Positions 10,639-19,969 of a stretch of DNA of 64,000 nucleotides are shown piece after piece; within the stretch, counting starts at the first letter, position 1, and every line of letters begins with the position of its first letter. Origin of the DNA: Macrolepiota albuminosa (lineage: Eukaryota; Basidiomycota; Agaricomycetes; Agaricales; Agaricaceae); contig JAMWFC010000085.1 of the NCBI GenBank assembly GCA_027475525.1, positions 372,001 to 436,000 of the forward strand, in the 5' to 3' direction. The notes beneath the pieces are model-generated. The model was not told the origin of the DNA, did not search any database, and saw nothing but the letters and a program-made list of their open reading frames with translations. A program made the translations under genes and the position numbers.

Positions 10639-11496
10639 GTGATGAGGATCATGGAGATGAAGCGCTTATCTTGGACTATAACCATCGGACTGGGCAAGTA
10701 AACTTTATATCCTATACCCCTTTAGCCCATGAAATCTTGAATTCTTCTTCGTCGCTTACTAGTGACGCGTTATCCTACTTATACCTCACTGCGTCAGATA
10801 TTACTGAAAACCTTTCAACAGACACTTATTTCGTTTCTACTCCCGACTCTAAAGAATCTTTGATATCAGGTTTTGCTAGAAACCATGACTCTATTTATAA
10901 TACGTTTGCTAACAATAGTACCCCTAAGCGCAAAGGGGTTCAGGTCAAGAAGAAATATAAACCCGTAGCGCTTAAAACAAAACCGGTAGCAAGCGCCGTA
11001 CCCGAGGAATTTCGCATCGAAAGAAAAATAATAGGCGACCCTTTGGCTACCCTGCCAAAACTCGATCCAAATCCACCACCCTTTGAACCAACAGGACGAT
11101 TTACAGAAGAACGAAAGGCGCTATTTCTTAGCGCCCACGATACCGGCTTCCTCTCGACGGAGGAGATGAACGTATTAGTCGACATCATGCAAAAACAGAA
11201 TGAGGCTTTTGCATGGGAGGACTCAGAACGCGGTAAACTTAGAACTGACTTCTTTCCACCAGTGGTTATACCGACAATACCACACATGCCCTGGACTGAG
11301 CATAACCGACCCATACCCCCGGGCATCGAAGCCGAAGTCTGCCAAATTATTCGCTCCAAGATAGCGGCAGGTGTATACGAGCCTTCTAATTCGGCCTACC
11401 GCTCGAGGTGGTTCTGCGTACTAAAGAAAAACGGGAAGCTACGTATAGTTCACAGCCTAGAACCGCTAAACAAAGTCACCATTCGTCATTCAGGGG

Positions 11497-11650
11497 TACC
11501 GCCATTTCCCGATCACGTCGCTGAATCTTTCACGGGACGAATATGTGGCGCTACCCTGGATTTGTACGTAGGCTACCGCCATTTCCCGATCACGTCGCTG
11601 AATCTTTCACGGGACGAATATGTGGCGCTACCCTGGATTTGTACGTAGGC
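11497..11650. repeat. 77-bp tandem copy 8
   Basis: Copies 11497-11573 and 11574-11650. In the RT palm (GRICGATLDLYVGY repeated). Confidence 0.9.
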
Positions 11651-11683
11651 TATGACGAGCGCTTAATCCATCCTTCCTCTCGT

Positions 11684-11837
11684 GACTTGACGACATTTCA
11701 AACACCGTTTGGGGCGCTACGACTAGTCACACTTCCTATGGGATGGACAAACTCGGTACCGACTTGACGACATTTCAAACACCGTTTGGGGCGCTACGAC
11801 TAGTCACACTTCCTATGGGATGGACAAACTCGGTACC
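11684..11837. repeat. 77-bp tandem copy 9
   Basis: Copies 11684-11760 and 11761-11837. In the RT palm (TPFGALRLVTLPMGW repeated), 34 bp after copy 8. Confidence 0.9.
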
Positions 11838-11981
11838 ATATTTCACGATGATATTACGTTTATCCTACAGCCCGAAATACCCACCATGTGCTCAGCTTCA
11901 TAGACGACGTAGGAGTTAAAGGCCCGAAGGATTGGCGATTGGTAGATGGCAAGCCCGAAGTTCACCCAGAAAATCCTAATA

Positions 11982-12135
11982 TTCGTATGGCGCTATGGGA
12001 CTTCTTTCAACTGGTTAACCGAGTACTTCAGCGCATGAAGTATTGTGGCGGGACGTTTTTCGTATGGCGCTATGGGACTTCTTTCAACTGGTTAACCGAG
12101 TACTTCAGCGCATGAAGTATTGTGGCGGGACGTTT
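11982..12135. repeat. 77-bp tandem copy 10
   Basis: Copies 11982-12058 and 12059-12135. Between the FIDD box and the thumb. Confidence 0.9.
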
Positions 12136-12389
12136 TTGGGCACAAGCTCGTTCTTTGCGCACCGCAGTTTAAAATTTTGGGGCACGTTTGCACGCCAGAA
12201 GGCAGGATTCCAGAAAAGAGCCGATTAGCGCTGTTGGAGAAATGGGGGATCTGTCATAACCTCTCGGAAGTTCGCGCGTTCTTGGGCACTGTAGGGGTGC
12301 TGCGCATGTTCATACACCATTTTTCTCATCGCGCAAACGCCCTTAATCGCCTAACCCGTTCAGGGGTCCCCTTCGAATTCGGACCCGAT

Positions 12390-12543
12390 CAAATCAATGC
12401 CCAGAAGGACTTAGTAAAGGCGCTACAGGAAGCGAAACCATTGGTACCCATTGACTATACTACCACCAAATCAATGCCCAGAAGGACTTAGTAAAGGCGC
12501 TACAGGAAGCGAAACCATTGGTACCCATTGACTATACTACCAC
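12390..12543. repeat. 77-bp tandem copy 11
   Basis: Copies 12390-12466 and 12467-12543. At the thumb/RNase H border. Confidence 0.9.
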
Positions 12544-12708
12544 CGACCCGTTATACTTGCTGTTGACACATCATATATCGCCGTTGGCTTCTTCTTATGC
12601 CAGTGTGATAGCGCGAACCGGAAGATCAGGCGCTACAATCGCTTCGGATCGATTACCCTTAACGACCGAGAATCGCGCTACAGTCAGCCCAAGCTAGAGT
12701 TATATGGC

Positions 12709-14619
12709 TTGTTTCGATCGTTTCAGGCGCTGCGCATGTACCTCATTGGGGTACGAAATCTCATTGTCGAGGTCGACGCACGATACATCAAAGGAATGCT
12801 TCAGAACCCTGATATTCAACCGTCGGCCAGTATGAACCGCTGGGTAGTAGCGATATTAATGTTTCACTTCGAGTTAGTACACGTCAGAAGTGCATTCCAC
12901 GGGCCGGACGGATTATCTAGGCGACCCAGACAACCGGAAGATGAAGCGCTAGACGATAGCGACAACGATGTATTTGACGACTGGATCGATCGATTGCATG
13001 GTTTCATGCATATCATTCAGCTGCCTATTCCGGCGCTTCGCGAAGACCAACCAGTTTCAAATTGGCTTCACCCTATTGTTCCGTACCAGCCCCGACCATA
13101 TCAGGCGTCATCAACTTTTTACACGGCCAGTATCTATAACGTCGCTAAGCCATCTAACGATCTAAAGATAGTCGAGGAACCAAGACCCTTGAGAGAAGAC
13201 AGTCAGAACCTGCCATATTCGGCGGTACCTCGAAGCGCCAAAGCTAAGTCAGAAGATCAGCGAGTGGACCAGGTTAGGAAGTGGCTACAGGATTTGCGAC
13301 GACCATCAGACCTTACGGATACGGAATACGCCACCTTCATTCGATATGCGACAACTTTCTTTATGGTGGAAAACCGACTTTGGCGACGAAATAGAGATGG
13401 CGCCCATAAACTAGTAATCAAACCGGATAATCGAGTTAGGATTCTACGCGCTATGCATGATGACTTGGGACACCGAGGACTCTATGCGACAAGGGCGAAC
13501 CTTTTGGAGCGCTTTTGGTGGCCGCAAGTTAGCGCCGATATCGCGTGGTATATTCGCACTTGTCATCTCTGTCAAATTCAGCAGACACGTCAGGTTCTAA
13601 TTCCCCCAACAGTAGCGACTCCAGCGCCGTTATTCGGAAAAATATATATCGACACCATGCACATGCCCAAGTCAGGGCGCTACAAGTATATCATTCAAGG
13701 AAGGTGTTCCTTGGTACATTGGCCGGAGTTCCGTATGCTTCAGCGGGAAAATACAGATGCTATAGCTAAGTGGCTCTTTGAGGACGTTATCTGCCGCTGG
13801 GGAGCCCTTCACGAGATCGTCACAGACAACGGAGCGCCAATAGTCAAGGCGCTCACTTATCTTGCCAAGAAATACAACATACAACACATCCGAGTCTCAG
13901 GATACAATAAACGTGCTAATGGAATCGTAGAAAGGCCTCATTTCGATGTTCGACAAGCGCTATTCAAGGCGGTCGACGGCGACAAAAGTCGCTGGAGCGA
14001 GGCGACTTATTCGGTCTTCTGGTCGGAGCGGGTTACCGTACGAAAGAGGATGGGCTGCTCTCCCTACTATGCGGCGACTGGCACCCACCCCTTGCTACCT
14101 GCGGACGTGGTGGAAGCGACGTACCTACAACCCCCACCGAACTCAATACTATCCTCTACCAACATGATCGCTAGACGCGCTATAGACTTACAACGACGCA
14201 TGGAGGATCTCGAGCGCTTACACGAGGTAGTATTTCAGGCTAGACGACAAGCTGCGCTACGATTTGAGACCGAGCATAGCGCCACGATCCGAGACTACAA
14301 CTTCACAACTGGCGCCCTAGTACTAATGCGCAACTCCAAGATCGAAGTTACTCATAACAAAAAGATGCGGCCTCGGTATCTGGGACCCCTAATAGTGGTT
14401 TCCCGCAATTGGGGAGGCGCATACGTACTCTGCGAGTTGGACAGCTCAGTTTTGCATCGACCAGTAGCGGCATTCCGACTCATTCCCTATTTAGCACGCG
14501 AACACATCTCATTACCTGTATTGGCGCTGGACATTGACACTGCTAAACTTCGAGAACTAGAGGAAACCGAATTTGTGGACGATGATGAAGTCGCACCAGA
14601 AGAAGAAACCGATCAGTAA
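12709..14619 (+). CDS. Gypsy-G RNase H end and integrase
   Basis: Longest open frame of the window (636 codons). It starts inside RNase H and runs to the polyprotein stop. HHCC zinc domain: HDDLGHRGLYATRANLLERF...TCHLCQ (about 13450-13575). Catalytic triad: Asp in YIDTMHM, Asp in VTDNGAP, Glu in GIVERPHFD (about 13650-13935), all present. A C-terminal module with TTGALVLMRNSKIE, RPRYLGPLIVVSR and FRLIPYLARE resembles a GPY/F region. No chromodomain. Acts in the nucleus to insert the cDNA. Intact here, in contrast to gag and RT. Confidence 0.88.
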   Translation: MFRSFQALRMYLIGVRNLIVEVDARYIKGMLQNPDIQPSASMNRWVVAILMFHFELVHVRSAFHGPDGLSRRPRQPEDEALDDSDNDVFDDWIDRLHGFMHIIQLPIPALREDQPVSNWLHPIVPYQPRPYQASSTFYTASIYNVAKPSNDLKIVEEPRPLREDSQNLPYSAVPRSAKAKSEDQRVDQVRKWLQDLRRPSDLTDTEYATFIRYATTFFMVENRLWRRNRDGAHKLVIKPDNRVRILRAMHDDLGHRGLYATRANLLERFWWPQVSADIAWYIRTCHLCQIQQTRQVLIPPTVATPAPLFGKIYIDTMHMPKSGRYKYIIQGRCSLVHWPEFRMLQRENTDAIAKWLFEDVICRWGALHEIVTDNGAPIVKALTYLAKKYNIQHIRVSGYNKRANGIVERPHFDVRQALFKAVDGDKSRWSEATYSVFWSERVTVRKRMGCSPYYAATGTHPLLPADVVEATYLQPPPNSILSSTNMIARRAIDLQRRMEDLERLHEVVFQARRQAALRFETEHSATIRDYNFTTGALVLMRNSKIEVTHNKKMRPRYLGPLIVVSRNWGGAYVLCELDSSVLHRPVAAFRLIPYLAREHISLPVLALDIDTAKLRELEETEFVDDDEVAPEEETDQ

Positions 14620-14730
14620 TAGGATCCGGAGGGGAAGGGCGCTAGACCTTAGCGGACGATGATGAAGTCGCACCAGAAGAAGAAACCGATCAGTAATAGG
14701 ATCCGGAGGGGAAGGGCGCTAGACCTTAGC
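14577..14730. repeat. 77-bp tandem copy 12
   Basis: Copies 14577-14653 and 14654-14730. Covers the pol stop codon. Confidence 0.9.
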
Positions 14731-15129
14731 GCCTTCACCTTACTTATGAATGGAACAACAACGCATTGGATTTCATACTATACAATACTATACAGGACTA
14801 TAGAACTGGCAATAATTGATCTATGGGCTACTTTACGTTCTACGGCGAGGACCCCTGACAAATCCCTCAGAGCGCCGGGGGTGCTGTCTGCGGCGGAGAT
14901 GTGCAGGAGAAGGAGGCGGTGCAGGGGGGAGAATAGGCGACGGAGTAGAGGGAAAGGTCCCCGGAGGAAAGGTGGAGAAGCCGGGAGGAGATTCATTGGT
15001 GGGAGCGGAATAGGCGACGGAGTAGAGGGAAAGGTCCCCGGAGGAAAGGTGGAGAAGCCGGGAGGAGATTCATTGGTGGGAGCAGGTGGCACTCCAGCGC
15101 GAATGGTGGAAGAGCCGTGGGAGATTCGT
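14620..15129. other. Gypsy-G, convergent 3' region
   Basis: Between the pol stop and the stop of the third antisense gene. Minus strand keeps proline-rich reading (PPAPTNESPPGF type) past that stop in a shifted frame, suggesting the proline-rich tail was once longer or that the stop is a frame error. Confidence 0.5.
14931..15084. repeat. 77-bp tandem copy 13
   Basis: Copies 14931-15007 and 15008-15084. In the proline-rich 3' region of the antisense block. Confidence 0.9.
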
Positions 15130-15696
15130 TTATGGAGCAGGTGGCGCTCCAGCTCCGAAGCGAAAGGCAGAGGAACCGGGTGGAGACGCATGGATGGGGG
15201 CAGGAGGCGCTCCAGCTCCGAAGCGAGGAGCTAGAGGCGTAAAAGGAATGATGACGCGCTCGAGCGTGGCGGCACGAACATCGTCGTCAATCAGATCCGG
15301 CAAGGGCAACCACTTCAAAGTCTGAAGCTGGGGTCAGCAAACCTGAACGTGTGAACGGGGAAAAGGAGAGGAACTCACAACATTATCCGTTTCGAGGAGT
15401 AGGTACTCCAAGCTTTTTGTGCTACCCAAAATAGGAGGCTGGGAGGACATGTAAAAAGGTACTTAATCACTCGGACGGTAGAAACTTACCGCGTTGGGGT
15501 GCTGTTCGGACTCTACAAGCCACTCCTGGGCCATAGCCAGAAGTAACCGGTAGCGCCGAATCAGGGTCAGGATATTGCCGTTGTGGTGTCGAATACCGCC
15601 TGGGGGCAGTCGAGCAAAGAACATCTCGAGGCGATCTAAGACCTCGGGACGAGGGACAGAGGTGATATCTTCAAGAAGGAAAAAGGGAGCAGGCAT
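15130..15696 (-). CDS. Gypsy-G antisense gene 3 (152 aa, 3 exons)
   Basis: Minus-strand gene between pol and the 3' LTR. Exons 15490-15696, 15379-15438 and 15130-15321; all junctions in phase 0. Donors GTAAGT and GTGAGT, acceptors CCCAG and TTCAG, introns 51 and 57 nt. Exon 1 carries a helical block, VLDRLEMFFARLPPGGI...LIRRYRLLLAMAQEW. Exon 2 is 20 codons (LEYLLLETD). Exon 3 starts TLKWLPLPDLIDDDVRAATL and ends in two GAGAPPAP repeats. Exons 1 and 2 match antisense gene 2 in motif order and size, so the two look like tandem paralogues. No known domain recognised. Product inferred only from reading frame and splice sites. Confidence 0.7.
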
Positions 15697-15949
15697 TTCG
15701 AAGAACTTAACAACGCTAGGCCCGGAAATCTCAGATATATACCTAGCGACCTTATGCAGGGTCGAAGGGACTTAGGAAACAGAACTTATGCGGCACCATC
15801 ACGAGGACGCGACAACAACGATATATTTCATATAACAACGGCAGAAGAAGCAAAAAGCTGGGAATATGTTAGGCCGGTGGCGCTGCGAAGAAGATGGGAT
15901 CGCCTCACTCAAACTATAGGGGGGGGGGAGAAAAACAACACGCGACAGG

Positions 15950-16547
15950 TCAAGAAGGGCCGAACCAAGAAATACGCTTGCTAACTACCGTCGGCCCCTC
16001 GAGGGGACCACGAAAGAGACGAGCGCCGGTATACTTGCGAGGGGACTAAGGGAAAGGAGCCGTTAGACACGGAAGGAGAGGTGATGGCTCAGTTACTAAC
16101 CAGGTAATAGCTTTCCTCCATCAAAAGTTGAAGACGATCCGCCGTGTCTTCGGTGGCGATTTCCTGGATTTACTAACCAGGTAATAGCTTTCCTCCATCA
16201 AAAGTTGAAGACGATCCGCCGTGTCTTCGGTGGCGATTTCCTGGATTTGGCGACTGTCAGAAGGAGTGTGCCAAGAATAGCAAGACACGCACATGGAAAG
16301 CCTGACTCCAAGTAGCCTCTGTACCAAAACGTGTTAATGGGGACGTGTCTCCCCAGATTTCACAAGCAGCCCGCAGAAGCCGACAGCGACGACCCAACTC
16401 GACTACTTCGTCGGCCAACTTAGGAATACCCTCAGGAGGGTAATGATGAAAGAATGAGGTGGCCCGGTCCAGAAAGGTGGGAGGGTCCATGATAACATAG
16501 GCGCGATCACAGCTTCGAGTCCACACGCAACCAGACGGGGTGGCCAT
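15950..16547 (-). CDS. Gypsy-G antisense gene 2 (about 133 aa, 3 exons)
   Basis: Minus strand. Exon 1 16293-16547 starts MATPSGCVW and holds TFLDRATSFFHHYPPEGI...VELGRRCRLLRAACEIW, matching the LDR-FF-PP-GI-RRxRLL pattern of antisense gene 3. A GTGCGT donor and ATCCAG acceptor give a 52-nt intron. Exon 2 is 21 codons (DTADRLQLLMEESYYL); it is present twice because of the 77-bp copy at 16093. Exon 3, 15950-16033, starts YTGARLF and stops after WFGPS. All joins are in phase once one 77-bp unit is ignored. Function unknown. The third exon is short and not proline-rich, so the gene may be truncated relative to gene 3. Confidence 0.6.
16093..16246. repeat. 77-bp tandem copy 14
   Basis: Copies 16093-16169 and 16170-16246. 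Doubles exon 2 of antisense gene 2. Confidence 0.9.
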
Positions 16548-16761
16548 CACGAAGACTGATGGAATCGAGTTGATGCATAAGTAATTTATAGGACACGGGA
16601 AGTGTTTCGATTAGCGACAGCGTGGGAGGACTTTTCTCAAGGAGCCAGGACCCTAACAGGAGCGCTAGCCAATCAAAAATGCTTAACTTATTCTGGGTCC
16701 CTCCAAAAAGGGAATCGACATTCGATGTTCAGCGCTTACTCACAACCGCGCTAAACGGACA

Positions 16762-16915
16762 TAAGCGATCACTGGTTTTCTATTTCTTTATACGCGCTAC
16801 TTCTTACATGGATCCGCTTATTTATTTCCAGACAGTTCTAAGCGATCACTGGTTTTCTATTTCTTTATACGCGCTACTTCTTACATGGATCCGCTTATTT
16901 ATTTCCAGACAGTTC
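16762..16915. repeat. 77-bp tandem copy 15
   Basis: Copies 16762-16838 and 16839-16915, in the spacer. Confidence 0.9.
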
Positions 16916-17023
16916 TATTTTCTACTTAGGCTGGCGCGGTAATGGCTATTGGACCGCGTCGGCAAAGGGGTTTTTGCGCTGTGATGATCTACTGAGTGTT
17001 TCCCCTTTTTACTTATTTTCTTT

Positions 17024-17177
17024 TGATTACTTACAAACTGACGATTTGAAGCCAAGGGAGGCGTTTATTATAGGATCACACACTACAAAGTTTGTATCAA
17101 TGATTACTTACAAACTGACGATTTGAAGCCAAGGGAGGCGTTTATTATAGGATCACACACTACAAAGTTTGTATCAA
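17024..17177. repeat. 77-bp tandem copy 16
   Basis: Copies 17024-17100 and 17101-17177, in the spacer 47 bp before the stop of antisense gene 1. Confidence 0.9.
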
Positions 17178-17220
17178 AAGACAAAGTCCATAAAAGTTTA
17201 AAAGCGCTAAGGGTCGGCAA

Positions 17221-19822
17221 CTACGGATCATACTCGGGAAGGGCGGGATCGCCCAAAGGAAGCAAGTCCCCGTCCTGGATCGAGTTACTCGCTTGCCACT
17301 CAAGCGCAGCTGTAATATCGTCATGAAGCTCGAGAAGGAGGCGCTCGCGGCGAGCTAAGGTGGAAACGCGAGGACGCAGGTTGGCAAGTTCGCGACCAAC
17401 GGCTTCGGTCGCATCCTCGATATGACGGAGTTGCTGGCGAAGGTCGGCAGAAGGACGGAGAGGGGTAACAGGATAGGAGAACTCGTCCCCGAGCCAAGGG
17501 AAGGCGTCGCCAGAAACTCGCATGGCGGGAGGGGGCGTCCAAAAGGGATCGAACTTATGGAAGGTTAGAAAAGGGGAGAAAAAGGGGAACGAACAAAGAC
17601 GGACGTACCCGGACAGTTACAGGCGCACGGGGTGTCCACTCATGGCGCTCGTCGCCAGGGGACATAGCTCTGGCGGAAGAAAGATGGATGCCGTAGGGAG
17701 GCAAGTATCTCCAGCGGCGACGACGCTCACCTTCCGGCACCAGGGTTCCTTCGGATTCCGGCGCCGCAGAAGTCTCGCGACTACTAGGAAAAGAAGAGGA
17801 GCTGTGGGGAGGAGTAAGGGACGGAGTAATAGGGAGAGCAACCGGAGTGTCGCTAGCCGCAACCGACTCGGGGGCAGGGGTAGCGCCAGCGTCAGACATA
17901 ACGACATCTTCGGCAGCAGGGATAGCCACGACGGCGGGAACAGGAGTGGGGGACCTATCAGTCAAGAAGTTAGCACGCGAAGAAAAGAGAAGTTAGGAAA
18001 ATGCGTACTGGTTACCACTGGGGCCACTCTGACGAGGGTTAGCGGCGATAGGGGGAGTAAGGCAAAGCAGGAGAGCGCGTACCGCCAATAGCGCATCGGC
18101 ATCAACAACGGGCTCAGCTTCATCATCATCCTCTCCCTCGGCATCCCTCTCAGTGCCCTCCCCCTCATCCATAGAAGACTCGGTCGAAGACAAAACCACA
18201 GGCGTAGCAGGCGCTAGCTCGCGGTGCTTACCAGGGCTCTTGCCAGGAGATGCGACAACAGGCTTACGCTTCGAAAGGACGGGACGACGAGGAGAGCGAG
18301 CAAAAGGTGCCGCCACGGTAGTACCATCCTGGGTAGTCGGCAGCGCCAGGCTGGCTGCGCTGATTACCGTGGGTTGGTGAGTAGCCGCCAAATCACGTTG
18401 CTGCAGCACGAAGTCCCGGGCGTTACGAACCAAAACTGTGTGCTCATAATAGTTCCTTTGCATAATGGCGTCCCTACCACGTTCACGAGTACGAATCCCG
18501 TTGAAGGCGCAGCCTTGTTTCAACGCATCGCACCGATAGCAAGGCAGAGACGCGGTAGGAAACCAGCAGCCCTCAGGGTTGTTCTCAGACCAACACTTGT
18601 CACACTAAGAAAGAAGTCAGCGACGGCATGAACCTACTAAGGGGCAAACCAGTGCTTACCGCGCCAATCTTTGCCCTAAACGCGCGACGCTCCAAGGGCG
18701 CAACGGTAACCTTCTTCTTGCCGCCCAGTACTTGGACACCAGCCGGGACGCCGGTATCAATGACGGTAGTATCACGGCAAAGACGCAAAAGGTCGCGAAG
18801 CTCCGCGTCGGTGAACATGGTCTGGTTAGGCGCCTATCGACATTAACATTTAGGCGCTAAAGTCTAGCGACAACGAGCAAAGCACTTACGACATACAAAG
18901 GGGGAACACGAGCAGGGAGATTGATCTGGAAGGGGAGAAGTCAGAAAAATGGAGTAAGGAAGATAGGGAAAGAACGCACGGTACGTTTGCAGGGAGATTG
19001 ATCTGGAAGGGGAGAAGTCAGAAAAATGGAGTAAGGAAGATAGGGAAAGAACGCACGGTACGTTTGGAAGGAGAACTAGCATGAGCAGGAGGCGCTCGTT
19101 CAATAACAATGGCGAAATTACGTGGAGGACCATGAGAAGTTGGGCGCGTCGGGCCGGGTCGTGGCTTGCTACGAGAAACGGCAATACGTTTGATGGCCGA
19201 ATGGGGAGGGGCAGTACGGACGGGAGAAGCAGCGCTTGGGGCAGGGCGAGTGGAAGAAGTAGCGCCACGAAAAGGGCTGCCAAGAACGGAAGGAGGCAGA
19301 ACAGAAGTCGAAGAAGGAGGGGCGGTAGGAACAGAAGGGACAGTAGAGGCCGAGGGGGCAGTAGGAAGACTGGCGACGGTGGGAGACGTGGCAACCGACT
19401 ACTCAAGGATTAACAGTGGAAAAAGGGGGGAGGAGAAGGAAGGACTTACTTTGCTGACCTCGGTGCTAGCCAACAACGCGTCGATCTCGTCAGATAAGGA
19501 GGGAGCCTAGTATGGGCGCTGAACCTTAGCGCCACAACGCCAAAATCAAACTTAGAAAACTTACGAAAAGGTCCGCAAAAGGGCGCAACCAATCGGCACC
19601 CTCATACTCACGGTACCGGGCCACGCACCACTCGCGAATCTTGTCACCCCGCTCCCAGGAACTGTCGGAGCCGCGGACCACGAGCCAGCGCCGATAGAGT
19701 TGCATAATACCAGGGACGGTTTGTGGCGCATTGGCGGGACCGACAGACTTAGCGCGATCAAATAAATAGGAGGCCTTAGCCAGGAAATTGCGGAGAGCAG
19801 AGGCGTCGAAAGAAGTGGACAT
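17221..19822 (-). CDS. Gypsy-G antisense gene 1 (about 709 aa, 8 exons, Cys6 motif)
   Basis: Minus-strand gene starting 148 bp from the 3' LTR. Exons: 19565-19822, 19450-19506, 19057-19398, 18890-18925, 18660-18821, 18009-18604, 17609-17954, 17221-17553. Donors are mostly GTAAGT/GTACGT type, acceptors YAG, introns 51-68 nt once a 77-bp copy in intron 3 is discounted. Every junction is in phase and no stop interrupts 710 codons. Layout: helical N-terminus with LYRRWLVVRGSDSSW; P/S/T-rich exon 3; KKKVTVAPLERRAFRAKIGA; a CX2CX8CX8CX2CX6C block at 18510-18604, likely zinc-binding; an acidic EGEDDDEAE stretch; a second P/S-rich part; and a C-terminal coiled coil (LRQQLRHIEDATEAVGREL). Not a known retroelement protein to me. 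A nuclear, nucleic-acid- or chromatin-binding role is conjecture. Confidence 0.8.
18912..19065. repeat. 77-bp tandem copy 17
   Basis: Copies 18912-18988 and 18989-19065. Falls in intron 3 of antisense gene 1 and lengthens it from 54 to 131 nt. Confidence 0.9.
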
Positions 19823-19957
19823 ACTGGAAAGATGGGAAGGAAAACACGGGAAGGTGAAGTACGGAAAACGACTTTTTATAAGGCGCCGGCGGCATTATAC
19901 GGACCGTAGCGCAGTCAAATTAACGATGGCGTTTGACTGAGGACAGTCAATTTTTCA

Positions 19958-19969
19958 GTTGGGGGGAGA
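19958..19969 (+). other. Polypurine tract of Gypsy-G
   Basis: GTTGGGGGGAGA-type purine run directly before the TG of the 3' LTR. Confidence 0.7.

Larger units (their letters stand above)
10605..12960 (+). pseudogene. Gypsy-G reverse transcriptase and RNase H
   Basis: RT fingers from about 11370 (SRWFCVLKKNGKLRIVH, LEPLNKVTIRHSG), palm LDLYVGYDERLI, TPFGALRLVTLPMGWTNS, and the catalytic box FIDDVGVKGP at about 11899, a YxDD variant. Thumb: LGHVCTPEGRIPEKS, VRAFLGTVGVLRMFI. RNase H: PVILAVDTSYIAVGFFL, LNDRESRYSQPKLELYGLF, FHGPDGLSRRP. Four 77-bp copies (11497, 11684, 11982, 12390) split it. Single-base breaks remain near 11830, 11895 and 12545. The N-terminal 200 residues (10605-11200) are a low-similarity linker after the protease. 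Confidence 0.85.
16548..17220. other. Spacer between antisense genes 1 and 2
   Basis: Likely 3' flank of gene 1 and promoter side of gene 2. Includes two 77-bp copies, so the true length is about 520 bp. No open frame that I would call. Confidence 0.4.

Noticed and set aside
17522..18091. Plus-strand ORF of 189 codons within the antisense block
   Set aside because: Shadow of exons 6 and 7 of the minus-strand gene; low-complexity Arg/Gly translation and no motif.
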